Assembly (NCBI GenBank): GCA_025558075.1
Contig: JAHLKF010000008.1
Coordinates: forward strand, 248,001 to 312,000
Source of the DNA: Gaertneriomyces semiglobifer
Taxonomy: Eukaryota; Chytridiomycota; Chytridiomycetes; Spizellomycetales; Spizellomycetaceae
Length of the DNA: 64,000 bases
Direction: 5' to 3'
Shown here in pieces: positions 1 to 12,410 of this stretch; position 1 is the first letter of the stretch; each line of letters opens with the position of its first letter. Position numbers and translations under genes: made by a program. The notes beneath the pieces are model-generated. The model searched no databases. It saw only the letters and a list, made by a program, of their open reading frames with translations, and was not told where the DNA came from.

Positions 1-1
1 C

Positions 2-1045
2 ATAGTCAAAAGAGGGCTGTGTTGGCTGTTAAGCTCAGAAGCATCAAACACTTGGAATGAATGGAAGGCAATCTATAAGGTATCTGACAGGGAACAACAC
101 GCCTTGGCGGCGCGTTTGATGATCCTCATCATCCTATTGTACCTCAATCTGCACGGCTTGAGAAATTCGTACGAACCTCGCCAGTTTGTGAGGTGTATTA
201 AACAAATGTATCAACTTCCGTGGGTGGGCTGTCGCGAACGGCTACGCATTTGTCTGGACAAGATCAACGAATACTCAGAGCCACGCGCCATTTGTGTGGA
301 CATGAGTGCTGTGCTCGAAGCGCTCGGTGAAGAAACCGTGGTGGCCATGTACTACATGGTGAGAATGGTCCCATATCAATATCGCGGCGTACGAATCGCC
401 ACATGGGATGATGGAGCAAAGCAATATATACTTAATCTGACACCCGTCATTGGGCAGTCTGCCGAACGCATGCGACAAGCCATGTTCGCTCAGACTGAGC
501 GGAAAGAGATTGTACAACGTTCTGAAAGGCCCAATGCAACCATGGAGCAGGATACGGAGGCCGTCAGCGAGATGGAGGATATTGTAGTCACAGCCGAGGC
601 TGCGCCAGAGGATGAATCAACCTCTGGGCGATTTCCGGTAGTTACCGCGCGGCTAAAGGAACATCTTACCTCGGCACGCAGCCGCATACTGAAGCGAAAC
701 GAAGTGCTTTCGCCTGCTCAGCTGCATTGGAATTCCGCCCGTATTTTGCTGGAGCAACAAGGGGCCTCTGCCAAGTTCATTGCCACCTACAAAGTGCATG
801 CGGTCGAGGTCCGTGCCCGTCTGGTCGACGCGATTAGTCGCCTCAAGAATGAAGCGGAGAACTTTGAGGCGGATAACGAGGTAGAACAGTTCGACCATGC
901 ATGTAACACTCTCGAAACGCTGCGGGATTGTCTGAACCGGCTTGACGTGATGAGCGAATGTTCCACTTATCAACGGCGGGGCTGGCCTGTTAAGGAGTTG
1001 ACGGAGGCTAAAAAGACGGCTGTCGAAGCTCTGGCGGAAGTATAG
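2..1045 (+). CDS. Unknown protein, 5' end outside the window
   Basis: The reading frame is open from the left edge to the TAG at 1043-1045, so the gene probably starts upstream. The first in-frame ATG is at 119; a TTG at 104 is not a likely eukaryotic start. The protein begins with a hydrophobic stretch (LMILIILLYLNLHGL), then is polar. Its C-terminal half is rich in Glu, Arg and Leu with heptad-like spacing (about residues 190-305), suggesting helices or a coiled coil. I recognise no domain or catalytic motif. There is no obvious splice site inside. It could be the last exon of a larger gene. The length of the open frame and the lack of low-complexity bias support real coding sequence; the function is unknown. 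Confidence 0.55.
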   Translation: MVKRGLCWLLSSEASNTWNEWKAIYKVSDREQHALAARLMILIILLYLNLHGLRNSYEPRQFVRCIKQMYQLPWVGCRERLRICLDKINEYSEPRAICVDMSAVLEALGEETVVAMYYMVRMVPYQYRGVRIATWDDGAKQYILNLTPVIGQSAERMRQAMFAQTERKEIVQRSERPNATMEQDTEAVSEMEDIVVTAEAAPEDESTSGRFPVVTARLKEHLTSARSRILKRNEVLSPAQLHWNSARILLEQQGASAKFIATYKVHAVEVRARLVDAISRLKNEAENFEADNEVEQFDHACNTLETLRDCLNRLDVMSECSTYQRRGWPVKELTEAKKTAVEALAEV

Positions 1046-1601
1046 TAACCATGGGATGCGGATGCGTGGCGTTGATCTTTTGAGTGTGTTAATGTTTTTA
1101 TGCTTCTACAATCAAACTTGCATCCTTTATTCTGTAGTATGGTGGGCCGTACTTCATGGACATCCTTGACGCTGTCCAGGTCAACCAGTATGAGGTTTTC
1201 CTGGCGATGGGTTTGAGCCCCACCATGCCTTGCTTTCAGATCAACAAACGTTGTCCAAACTAGAATGGGCTCATTTTGTAGCCCGCCATGTTCCCAACAG
1301 CACTCACGCTATCGTGCTAATGCTTTTGTTTGTCTTTGATTCGGTTTTAATACCACGTCCATTTTGGTGTTCAAAACCATTTTCTCACTTGGCTTCATAG
1401 TGTGGCGGTGGCTTTGGAGGAAAATACAAACTGCCCCCTTTGAAACGCAATACCTATAGAGAGCAGCAATGAACATATGCCGCGTCACTCGTTAAAGCTC
1501 GATGGGCCAGCGAACAACATGGAAAACAAGAGCACGACTGTTGTTGTGTCCACGAACGTCTGATTCAATAAAACAACAATTGTTTATCGTATCCTAAAGT
1601 T
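1046..1601. other. Intergenic, 3' flanks of two convergent genes
   Basis: Between the end of the unknown plus-strand gene and the end of the minus-strand zinc-finger gene. I see AT-rich 3'-UTR-like sequence and no convincing open frame, RNA gene or repeat. Confidence 0.5.
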
Positions 1602-3384
1602 CTAGGGAAGCATGCAAAATTCTAGGTCAATGAAGCTTCCAATCTCCGGAAGATCGCTCAATTCAAGCTGCTCCGAGGGGATGTTCCGCAGCAAGGCATC
1701 AATTTCCGCAAAAGTTTCATCCGTCCAACCCGCGGCAACAGAACCTGCGACAGAAGCTGAACCAGGTGTCGGTGTTGGACTGGTGATGACAACCGTTGGT
1801 ATCACCAAAAGTGATTGAGTCTCAACCTGCTCAACAGGCGAGCTAGGAGTTTCAGATTCTGGAGGTGGATGTACCTGGACTGTCACCAGTTCTTCTTTCT
1901 TGTCAGCCAGCCTTTGGGTGCGCTGGTCCATAAGCCTTGCAGCCATTTCCTGACGATGAGAGTCGTCGCCAGCGCACGCGGTAGCGATTACATCTGCCCA
2001 GTACTCCTCGTGGGCCCACAGGCAGGGGCCATTGGCCTTGGCAACATGCCGCTTGAGAGCATCCTGCACGCCGAGAAAGTCAGGGTCCCGCCAATAAATG
2101 AAACAGGTGCCCGAACGCCAAACTTACGTTGCGACAGAACTTGTGGTTGCACGCTTTGCACTCGTACGGTCGGTCATCAGTATGAGAACTTCGATAGTGC
2201 CGGTTCATGTCGTGGGCTCGGGCAAACCGTTCAGGACATTCAGGGTGACGACATGCGACATTGTATCGAGCGTCGTGGCACTTGCCATGCTTCTTGAACT
2301 CATTCATGTTGCTGGCAACAAAATCGCAGCCTAGATGTTCACACCGACGCTCGTTTGTTTTCGTCTGGCTGGCTTTTCTCACAGGTTTTCTGGCGTACGG
2401 GTCGTGTCTAGCATTTTGGCTGGCGGGTGTGCTTTTGAGAGTAGATTTTTGAATGACTGGGCTTTGAGACGTGGGGACGGACATCTGCTTAGGATCGGAG
2501 GAATGTGTGGGAGAGTTCACCAGCTCGCTATGAGAGTCGTTCATACTGGATCGGCGGCTAGAACTAGGCGAAGGGGTCGGGAACGTTGAGGACGCAGGTT
2601 CTGGTTCCCGTACGACAGAACCAGGTACACCATAGGCCGTGTTTTGGTTTGTAAAGATCAACGCTGGGTCGACATAGACCTCTCGACTAATGTCGGAAAT
2701 GCTTGGGCTTGGTGAAGGAGTTTGGGCGAGTGTTGCATAGAACTGCTGCACAAAATGCGCTTGGTACCTTGCTTCGTCGGTAATATTTGTGCTTCCAAGG
2801 AGAAACCGCGGGGGCATTGTAGACGGAATTGCTTGATATGGTTCGGCCAACGGAATCTCCCTATGCGGGGGTATTGACGAAACGTCAGGAGGTAGTTGTC
2901 CTGGCAGGTCGAAGATATTGGCAAGGCCATCGATATGAAAGTCTGAGACGTCAGGATAGAAAAGAAATTCATCCAGGGAGGAACTGGGAATGTGACTGGT
3001 TGGGGAACTGTTTTGATGATGCGTCCTCTTTACAGGTGTCGGCGGCTGTGGTATACGTGGTTGCATCTGGTGCTTGGGTGCCTGTTGGATGGCAACGCGG
3101 GCATATGGTGTTCGAAGCTGGTGGAGCGGAACTCGTGGCGGCCGGCGGCTAGTCTGGGCAGTTAGCGTTGCCGCGTTGGTTGCTCGCATACGGGGTACAG
3201 GAGTCATCGTGGCAAAACGGTCCATCTCTGCAGTTGCAAATGTGGTGCTGGCCAGCAGTCGGGTATTGCAGTTCTGGGTATGGTTACGGTACAAACTTCC
3301 ACCCAACCCCGGGTATTCAGGCTGTCTGTGCCTTGTCGTCAGCAACGTTGAGGGAGCGAGGGGGGTACGTGAATGGATGAGCAT
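1602..3384 (-). CDS. C2H2 zinc-finger transcription factor, two exons
   Basis: Exons 3384-2128 and 2063-1602 flank a 64-nt intron with GTAAGT donor, CTGAC branch and TGCAG acceptor. The spliced protein has 572 residues from the ATG at 3384. Residues 1-345 are rich in Pro, Ser and Thr, as in fungal activation or regulatory regions. Three zinc fingers follow: finger 1 (from about C348) is C-x4-C-x12-H-x3-H, finger 2 (from about C378) is C-x4-C-x12-H-x4-H, and finger 3 (from about C409) is C-x2-C-x12-H with a later Cys, and is split by the intron between Asn and DALKRH. The unspliced frame would lose the third finger. The C-terminus is acidic and low complexity. The role is inferred to be sequence-specific DNA binding in the nucleus; the target genes and orthologue are not identifiable. 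Confidence 0.85.
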
Positions 3385-4934
3385 TTAAGCGCTTCCCTTG
3401 TCATGACCACCAATAACCCTCGGGGTATTTTCGAATGCGAACCATGGAATTTTTGGAATTTTAAAGAAAGCAGTTAAATATAAGCGTGATGTACTATTCA
3501 TAGCCTCAAATTCTCCGTTGTATAAACAAACGTTCACATAGTTGAGTTGCACCAGAACCTCTGGGCCGCGTCGCTCGAAAAAAAGAAAGTGGATCACAAA
3601 GCGGATGTTAATAAGCTTTCTGCGGAGGTCTAACCTTGATTCGCAGCGTCAAGTTAACTGTCTCGCAAACGCAGCAAGTAAAATAGTTTCGAGGTTTAGC
3701 TCAACACGACGCGGTGAAATTTACTCTCCGCCCACGGACTCGGTCCCAAAACCCTATCCACGGATTTAGACATTCTAATTTGGAACTTCCAGATCTTGCT
3801 ACTTCACAATTTATTTGATTCTGATTTCTTACAAGGTTCTTGCGATGATGAATAGTGCCGCCTACATCCAGTTTATCGTTCGCACGGTCGCATCACTTCC
3901 TATCTGTAGATAAAGCCTATGAACGTGCACCAGTGTCGCTTTCCTAACACGTAGCACTTCCCAAAATTACGACAAGCTATCACAGCACCAGAGATTCTCA
4001 AGTATGCCCACTACGCCGTGAGCGATAACGTCAAGCAGACTCCAGAAACGTATGTTTGAAACTCTCGTCGTCGACGGCGGTAGCTTGACTGCACAGGTAT
4101 TATCAGAGATCAATGCCAGCATAAATAGGCCGTATACTTTTCCGGCAGCAGGCCTACAGTCCAAATGGTCCGACAGTTTATGGTTCAAACATCAGTGGAG
4201 CGACAGTAACTGAGTCGACATCCCCAACCCGTATCGCCATTGCGCCTTGATTGGATTCCACCAACGGTTTGAGACGCAAATTGCAACTAGCCGCCCAGTG
4301 TCGTGAGCATCCGAAGCTTCTTCACCACGTACTCCTGGTGTCAGCAAAGTACAGGTCCTGATCATCCATTACCCTGTTGAAGCGGTACTTTAGTATAGCA
4401 CGTCCTCCGCGCAGATTTCCACGTTAAAACCTTCGTGACAATTGATCGGAAGGAAGAGCTTTCTCATGGATAGTGTTGTGACTCCAATATCCTAACAAAA
4501 CAAGGGCTCCCCTCTTCGATCAGAAAATGAACTCTGCAATTTCCTGGGGCGAAGCTGGTACCATCACGAACTCGTATCTTCCAACTTTTTCTCCTCATCC
4601 TAGTGCTTCGAAATGGTTCAACTTCGTCCCATTGCACCTAAAACACCACCGTCGGAAGTCGCACGGCTAGGTATATCGTTCGTTACCATCAATAGCTACA
4701 ATAAAGTAGGTACCCCAAAGCTGATTGTCCGATGGTAAGAACGCGCGCAAAATTATCGAATGTTCCTCTGGATGTCCTAGGCACCTATATATAGCGAATC
4801 CGTGGGCCATTCAACAACTTTCAAACCTTCCGTGTCAATTTCGTCAAGGTCAGCACACCGACATAACAGTGGAGACCAGATGCCGCCACTTAACGGCGTT
4901 TCCGCTGGTTACAGAGACCATTTGACGGTTCACC
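3385..4934. other. Intergenic, 1.5 kb
   Basis: Lies upstream of both flanking genes (zinc-finger gene to the left, orphan gene to the right), so it must hold both promoters. No convincing coding exon, tRNA or repeat was seen. Short open frames here lack splice or coding signatures. Confidence 0.4.
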
Positions 4935-6002
4935 ATGAGTGAGGTGGATGATACAGCGCGGACCGACCAGGTCGAGCCCGGCAGAAGGTCTTCGAACGTT
5001 GAACTGGCAACTCAACAGGACGTTGACGGGGATACAAGCAAACCGCGTCCTTTGAGGGGAAACGCCAGTTTCGGATCGAAGCGTATGGTGGGGTCCTCAC
5101 AACTAAGTCTTAGCACTTCTTGCCTTGAGCCCGGTTGCTACAAGGATAATGCTGGGAAACAGTACTGGAGCGCAATCGTCAAGAATATCGCCTACCGACA
5201 TTTTGCGCCGCAAGTTCGCTCACAGTTCCAAGAAGCCCTCGAGCTCTTGCAACATCATGGTTTCCAATGCCGCTGTGCTTTGGAAAAACAGTATCAAGAC
5301 GTGCTAAAGTCCAAAAAGGCCGCCGCGTGGTTGGATGATGCTAAGAAGCAAGGACTAGCTTGGGCGGCCGCGAGCCTTACTGTTTGCGCTCATCAAGGTA
5401 TGTGTCAGCGCTCCTTGTCAACAATTGCAAACCAATTCATTCTAACGGGTTGACTAGACATCAGCTGGCACGGAGATCGAGACAGGGTCAAGCCGTACAA
5501 AACAGACAGCATGGACGAAGGTTTGGACAAAAGCTTCATCGATCTAATCAAGCAAAGGCGAGGACGAAGAGGTATCACCTTCCAAGGGGTGGAATATCGT
5601 CTTTCTAAAGATGCCGATGTTGAGAAGGCATTGGCAATTCTGAGCCACTACTATCGAAGTGCTCGAGGCATATACACATCCCTGTATTCGGTGGGTCTAC
5701 CAGGAGTGAAGGGAGCGATTGAACTTCCCCATCAGAAGGAGGCGGAAAAGGAAGGGGTGACGGACGTAGCCAAGGCTATAATGGCTATTGGCGCTCTTAG
5801 TGAGTATGAACAGCTCCCATTAGCACCCTATATTTTACTTACTGCCGCTTTGTTCTCAGCCGAATATGAGCGCATTAGGCGCAAACATGGAGTGAAGCGA
5901 CGCCGGAAACCTCGTGAGCATACCCCGGCCTGCCTGTTGTGTGTACCAGGGATGTGCTGTCTTCACATGTGCTTGGTTCACACACAAGAATATCAAGAAT
6001 AG
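4935..6002 (+). CDS. Unknown protein with at least two exons
   Basis: Exon 1 (4935-5397) ends at GTATGT. A 60-nt intron with a TCTAAC branch-like site ends in TAG at 5457, and the frame continues through GDRDRVKPYK. The internal segment (about residues 60-290) mixes charged and hydrophobic residues and looks folded. A second possible intron, 5800-5859 (GTGAGT to CTCAG), is exactly 60 nt and has no stop, so it can be kept or removed without changing frame. A further GTGAGC near 5912 makes the C-terminus uncertain. The N-terminal 50 residues are polar and probably disordered. No family was recognised. Confidence 0.55.
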
Positions 6003-7766
6003 TAAGCACGGCTTTGACGACTACATTTCGATGGGTGGTCGAGCTGTGTCCGGCAAGTTTTAAGTAGAGGATACCCAACGCGTAGTAGGCAGCTAGCTTT
6101 CAGATACCCAATAACTTAATGTTGATACTCATACCTGCAGAAATCGTGATCCTCGTGGGTGTTGGGATAGATAGCTCTGTTCTAGGGCTCAACGCACGCT
6201 CGGACACGCACTACCTGTGTTGCGTGTCCACCGGATGTACATGCTTTGCAGCTACCATTACGAGGAACTGTGGGACTAGCGCGCTTACGCCACGAGTAAC
6301 GCGGCGTCCAAGACCATCCCTTCCAGTTCACGATTTTATCCGGAAGCTAAGTAGCGAAGTCGAATCGGCCAATAAGCCCTGTCCAGCCAGGCAAGATAAA
6401 TAGCCTGTCACGACCGCGTGGCAGGACCAATTAACGACTGGTTTGGCTTGAACTTCGTCCCAGGTCGCGGAATAACCTCACTGACCACATTCTTCCCAAG
6501 CGTCTGCTATAACTGGTCGGATGCGGACGTTTCATTATGCACCAATCCATGTCAGCGCGTACAACCGATGAGGAAAGCGATGATGACCGCCTCCTTCAGC
6601 TAGGGAAACCATTACACACATGATACTGGCATTTTCCCAATGTGTTGATCTGCTAAATGGGATCTACTGTGGCGCCCTAGTTGCACCATTCTCGATTCTG
6701 CATGAGGCATCCGCGTAGAAAAGAACGTTCGGCGCTAATCGCGAGATCGTTGGACAGTTACATTATGCGTACAGTTTTAGAGTCGTGTGTTGTACTCAAC
6801 TGGCTGTCGAGACAAGGATATATCCGTAGGACTAGGGTAAGAATCCACAATTATGTCACTCAAGTGGAAATGGTTCAGGGTATCATGATCACGGTGGTAG
6901 TAATCGTCGTCGTTTCGCTTCGCACTGTCGCCGTTGATGCGTAATTGAGTGAAAGGTAAAGCAAGACCAGACCTCGGCGGCACGAGCATAGCAATACTCT
7001 TGTTTGGCGGTGGATGTTATTCGGGATAGTAAGAACGCATCCAATACCACAATGCGCTCTACAACGAACACTGATACAGGGAGGCATCACCTTTGAAGGA
7101 TCTGCGCAGTGCTCCTCACGATTCTCCAGTAAGCACCATACTGACTAGCATTCAAAACAAGACGCCGATGATATGTAAGCAGTTGTGGTTTTGATGCCGT
7201 GACCCACAAGTAGTTAACGTGAAGCACAGAGACAACAAAGATCCAGCCTTTCACAATCTATCTTCCGCCGGAGGCCATCCGAACGCCATCAGAGGCAAGC
7301 GGTTCCATTGTGATGGTGCATCGTGCTGCCCACAGGTATTCCATCCAAGGTCCGTCAGCTGGCCGATAAATCGTCTTTGCTTCTTAACATACAGGGACTT
7401 CGTAATATGCAAGGGTAACAGGTAATACCATACGGAGGGCGATATATCCTTCGCCGGAACGACTGAGCAAAGTGGGGTAGATCTAAACAAGACCAGCTCT
7501 ACCTAATGTCGTTCTCCAATGGAAATCAAAACCCGATACTTGAAGCCACAAGCGATACAGTTGAGCCTCATTGTCGTTCACTGAAGGCCCTATCCCCATT
7601 CCAATAGTAAACCCGGAGCTAAGGTCGATGTCCCATTCGGGACGGCCAGATCCAAACAGCTGTAAGTCAAAATACGCGGCCCACAATCGTTCGCCTGAAA
7701 GCCAAAGCCAAAAAAGCACCAGATCAGAAAACGATCTGTTCCAAACCTATTAATGAGGTATCAGCA
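6003..7766. other. Intergenic, 1.8 kb
   Basis: No exon, RNA gene or tandem repeat that I can support. Several short frames occur on both strands but without initiation context or splice partners. The right end must contain the promoter of the golgin-like gene. Confidence 0.4.
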
Positions 7767-10166
7767 ATGGCCACAGACCCTGAACGGGAAAAGAAACTAG
7801 AGACGGCAAGAAAAAAGGTAATTGCTCGTTTTACGAATACCCTTCTACATTAAGCTTACGCATTCTCTCAATTGCCACAGTTACAAAAGTATCGTGTGAC
7901 TAAACTCGGAAGACAAGATAGCAATGTCTCATCGGCACAGCTGGATCAGAAACAGCCTTTGAAGAGCTTGAGTAGTACGGACTTTGTGCTAGATATCGGA
8001 GAGGATGATGTCGTCCCACGGATGATGCCGGCCACAGGGTCTCAGGCCATCGTCCCTGTGGCCGACGTGATTGAAGCTCCATCCGTCACCCCAACAGAGT
8101 ATCCTCGAACGAACGCCGATGCTACAGTTACTCATTCCGAAAATGTTGCGATCGTTTCAAGCACACCCGAACCGACGACACCCAACCACACATCCTCCCA
8201 AACCGCCACCCAAACCCAAACCGATGAACGCGAACTAGAACTTACCCGTCAACAGCTCCATCATGCGAACAGCGAGAACGAGCGGTTACTCTTGCTTGTG
8301 ACAACAATCCAAAAAGTCCTGACGGAAGAGCAGGACAAACTTGCTGCGTGTGACATGGCGCGGCGTTCACTGGAACAGGAACTTGAGTTACGTAACGCCA
8401 ACAGAGTGCCCGGAGCGTTTGCTCCCTCAACAGAGGAACAATATGCCAGCCCTGCGTCTGGCGAGGCTGAACAGGACGTTGATAAGGGTGAAAATGTAGA
8501 GCTGCGGGACGCGTTAACAGCTACCACAGAGGAACTGAAAGCGCGGAATGCCCAGTTGATGGCGGCCGAGGCAACGATTGCAACGCTCACCGAGCAGGTT
8601 CAGACAGGAACAGTCACAATTCAGCATCTTACACAGCAGACTAAAGCAGCCGAAGAACGAGTAGCCCAAGCGCGAGAACTTGTCACCCAGGTGGAAGAAG
8701 GAGAGCGGGAAAAGAGTCAGCTTGTAGAAGAGCTCGAACGGCTACGAGCAGAATTGAACAAACGCTCACTCGAGAAGCAAGAGGCGCAGGCTTTGATGGA
8801 GTCGGAGATGGAAACGATGCGAAACGAATTTGATGAGGATATGCAGCGGGCTGAAGAAACGGTGCTTAAATATCGGTTAGAGTTGGATAGAATGCAACAG
8901 GAGCTCGAAAACGCGCGTATCTTGCATACTGGTGAAGTGGCGTCAACAACGAACGATAGCACATCAGCCACTGCAATTGCCGAGGATGATCCGCTGACTG
9001 CTAGGGTCGATATAGCGGATATGGATGAGTCCACGCTTCGCGAGAAGTTAGGAACTACGCAGGCAGCATATGAGAAACTTCATCAAGAGCACTTGGCCTT
9101 GCGTAAGGAGACAGAGCGGCTTCAGCTCTCACAGGCCGATATCGGAGCTCTTCTCCTCCGTACTGGTTCCACTCCCTCCACACAAGAAATAATAAGCACT
9201 CTGCAACGACGCTGTGATGAACTAGCTGCTCAAGTGCAGAAACTGGAAGCTCAACGTGATAACGATGTTTGTGAGCTTGACCGGTACAAAAGTCTTGTCC
9301 TAGAATATGATCGAGATCGACGACGAATATCGGAAATTCAGGGTGAATTACATAGCGTCAGGCAGTCGATCGAGCGAGAGAGAGAATTATGGAGGGGTAA
9401 GGAGGAAGTATCGAAGGGAGAACTAGCACGATCACGGGAGAGCGCAGAAACCTTAGATAACCAACTGCGGGCTTCTTACAATATTGCGATCGCCGCGCTG
9501 GGCGAGGATGGTGGCGGGAGCGGGACATTGGAGCAAGTCATACAACGGTTAGGTACCGCGTTACGAGCATCACGTGCGTCTTTAGAGGAAGCGCACACGA
9601 TCATCGACCTGCAACACGAGAAAATTGAAGCTTTAATGGTCGCTGACGCAGGTTCTGCCTCCATGTCGACGACATTTGACGAGCACACGCGCCGTGGTGA
9701 CTCGATATCGGTGTCGATCGAAACACAGACGGATCCCATGCTTTCCTTCGTAAGCTTGGAAACTGTCAAAGCCCGACTCGCTGATGCAGGAGTATTATGG
9801 GCACGACCAGCCCAACGCGATGCTTCGACAAACATGGAGCAACTTGCCCGAGAATACGCCCGGCTTCAAACATCCCATGAGGCGGCTCTGTCAGATATCG
9901 CTCGTCTAGAACGCATGCTCCAGCAAGTAAAACGTTTGTTTACACTATCAGTCGGTAGTATGCCTGGCGTAGACAAGGACGATAAGAAGGAAGACACGGT
10001 TGATATAGGCGTATGGGCACGCAAAGCGGTTGAAGCTGAGCTTAGTGTGACGGATCTGAAACGGGAAACTGAGCGGTGGCGTGAGCGATGTGAGGAATTG
10101 GAAGAGCTATTAGAAAGCATATCTCTCGAGAATAGATCAACGAACGAAGCTGAAGCGTCCTCATAA
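7767..10166 (+). CDS. Golgin-like long coiled-coil protein
   Basis: Exon 1 (7767-7817) is a 17-codon exon starting at ATG and reading MATDPEREKKLETARKK. A 63-nt intron (GTAATT to CACAG) follows, then exon 2 runs 7881-10166, for 778 residues. The N-terminal basic helix KKLETARKKLQKYR resembles the KL-x-AAKKKL-x-EY element at the N-terminus of GM130-type golgins, which in animals binds the vesicle tether p115. Residues about 40-120 are Ser/Thr/Pro-rich. From about 125 to the end, long Glu/Lys/Leu/Gln heptad stretches predict extended coiled coils with short breaks near 375 and 610. The likely role is a Golgi-membrane tether. Spindle-pole or other coiled-coil scaffolds are alternatives, because similarity between coiled coils is weak evidence. 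Confidence 0.6.
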
Positions 10167-10345
10167 TATTACATATGCACAGTAAAGCGGTCCTATTGGT
10201 TGCTGGCACTCGAAGTCCTCCATTATATGCGCTCCAAAAGTTAAGGTTGTCTCCTAAAACTGGGCGGGATAGCCATTGGTACGACATCTTTCAATTCTCA
10301 AGGAGACAAAGTTTGGTAAAGGTTCAGTTATATTCCAAACTCTAT

Positions 10346-11125
10346 TCACTCCTTTTTTGACGAGTTCGAGCTACTTGACCCGAACATGCCGGAGAAACCG
10401 TCAGCTAGCTTTTTGAATGGGTTGGTCATGTTGGGTACAAAGTCTACAATGGTAGCACCATCCTTGCCGCTAACCGCACTTTCAGAGGCGAACAGGACGT
10501 TACGGGATGTGCGTGGGTAATAATACCCTAAGGCGGCAGCGGTGAACGCCGTGGGAGTAGCTGCTCGAATGAGGAAACGTCCTGCAACAACAAAACTAAA
10601 ATGAGTAACGAGAATCATATGTGGAAAAGAAAAGACTTGCAACATACGGTTCTTGGAAATGATAGATCCGGCAAAACCGGCGAGGGTTACATAAATGGCG
10701 CCGGGAAGGAGGGGTTCACCGGGAACGGCGTACGCCTTGACGGTGTCTGATACTCCTTGTTCTAACTTGATCCAAGAGTCCACAACGCCTTGAAATTGTG
10801 ATCGGGTAGATGCAAATGCTGCTGTAACGCTATGACGGGTCTGATGGTAAAAGGGGCAAACTGAGCAAATCTGTACAGGACACCTTCCGATCAGGCTTTG
10901 CTGAAAGATGGGAGTCACTACCTTGCGAACTGCCAATTCTAATTCTGACGTTTCATCCACTGTTTTGAACTCCTCCTCTGGGTTGTCATAGATGCTCTTT
11001 TTCTAGGATCGAGTTCAGGGAAACATTGAGATCTTCCGATGTAACACAGCTGCATAACCTACAGTCTTGGGAGGAACGTACGGGACGATTTTCCCGGACT
11101 CAGAATTCACTGTTGGCGATGACAT
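10346..11125 (-). CDS. MICOS complex subunit, MIC26/MIC27 (apolipoprotein O) type
   Basis: Four exons: 11125-11063, 11002-10922, 10840-10648 and 10581-10346, with introns of 60, 81 and 66 nt that all have GT-AG ends. The spliced protein has 190 residues. The family pattern is clear: an N-terminal Pro-rich segment, then SELELAVRKTRHSVTAAF, a helical stretch, the conserved VPGEPLLPGAIYVTLAGFAG membrane segment, a short loop with basic residues, and a second membrane segment ending in ALGYYYPRTSRN. In yeast and animals these proteins sit in the mitochondrial inner membrane and help form crista junctions within MICOS. No cleavable presequence is obvious. It ends tail to tail, 179 bp from the golgin-like gene. 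MIC26 and MIC27 cannot be separated by eye. Confidence 0.85.
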
Positions 11126-12361
11126 GGCGGAAACCACTGCGAGTAACGTCAGTTTCTTTGAGTTGCAGAACAGGTCGCTCCGAGTTTTGACGAGAGTTGC
11201 GCGTTGACGACTTCACGCCTCAAATCACCTCAACAGAACTCATCTCACGGTTGCCAGGGGCCTACGTTGATTGAACCAACAAGGAATAGCTCTGTAGTTT
11301 CGGGGATGCGATATCTGCGCTGCAATTATGAGAATCTTTACGACCTGCTTCGGAAATTCTGGCCTCGTGATACTGGAAGCCTGCTGCGACGACGATAGCA
11401 ATGGCACATTGCTGGGCTGGGCGAAGTTCTCATTTATGAGAAGAAGGCTACAGGGAACCTAACATGGGACATCCGCAACCAGCGTTAGCTACTAAAGTGA
11501 TATAGACGGTGACAAGAAGCTTGTTAGAACGAGCGTTTGACCTTATGGCGGCGTTTACGGAACGCCGTCCGCGTTACTCCCCGCCCAGCATTCTCGAGCG
11601 AGGGTCTTGTTCTACCGGTACTCGTGCTGTGGCCGTATCCGTAGATATCAGCCAGTACAAGCAAATTGCAGATCAGGGGGCTACTTGATCGGTAACGTTC
11701 AGCTAGCATGATTATGAGTCGGCACACACAGCACAATCCAAGGGCGTGCTCCCATAGGAGACCGAGTTCCACCACGGGATGGCGAGCTTGACAAGTCATA
11801 TTCCTAGTCACAACATACTCCGTTGCCGCAGGACCTGCCAGGGATCATAGCACTTAGAAAGGCGACGCGACGAGCTCAGGAAGCTACCCATCATTTGACA
11901 CTTCCCATACGCTATTACGAAGATGGCTGATAATAGCAGTGAACCAGATTTCAACGAGGAGTTTCGCACGCATTGACGCTTTGATCAGCGAAATGAAATG
12001 AGCTCCTCAATTTCGTTAATAAGAAGCGCTCCTCTCCCGACACGTCCGTAGACCTGTCACATACCGTGAAGTGTCGAGAGGTACGTGTGTTGATCTTGGG
12101 AATATGGATTGGCCTGTCACTCACATTCTGCTGCATCATTCAGGTCTTTCAACATCCTCGTCGATATCTGCCCTTCCACCCACTTCATCTGCGTCCTCAA
12201 ATGTGCCAGAAAGTGGCCTGTTGCGTGTGCCAGAAAGTGCCCCGCTGCTGCGAGTGCCGTTTTATAGGCTTTCAACCCTTGGGAAATCGGCGTCCGACAC
12301 ACCGGTAGCAAGCGCATATCTCGGTGTGGAAGAGCGAGTTCGCCTCTCACCTACCGACGAA

Positions 12362-12410
12362 GATACCGTGCGGCCAATTAGTTGTACAAACTAATTAGCC
12401 GCACTGTATC
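12362..12410. repeat. Imperfect inverted repeat, 49 bp
   Basis: The left arm (12362-12387) matches the reverse complement of the right arm (to 12410) over about 25 bases with two mismatches and one indel, around a GTAC centre. It would form a nearly loop-less hairpin. No target-site duplication is visible. Confidence 0.6.
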
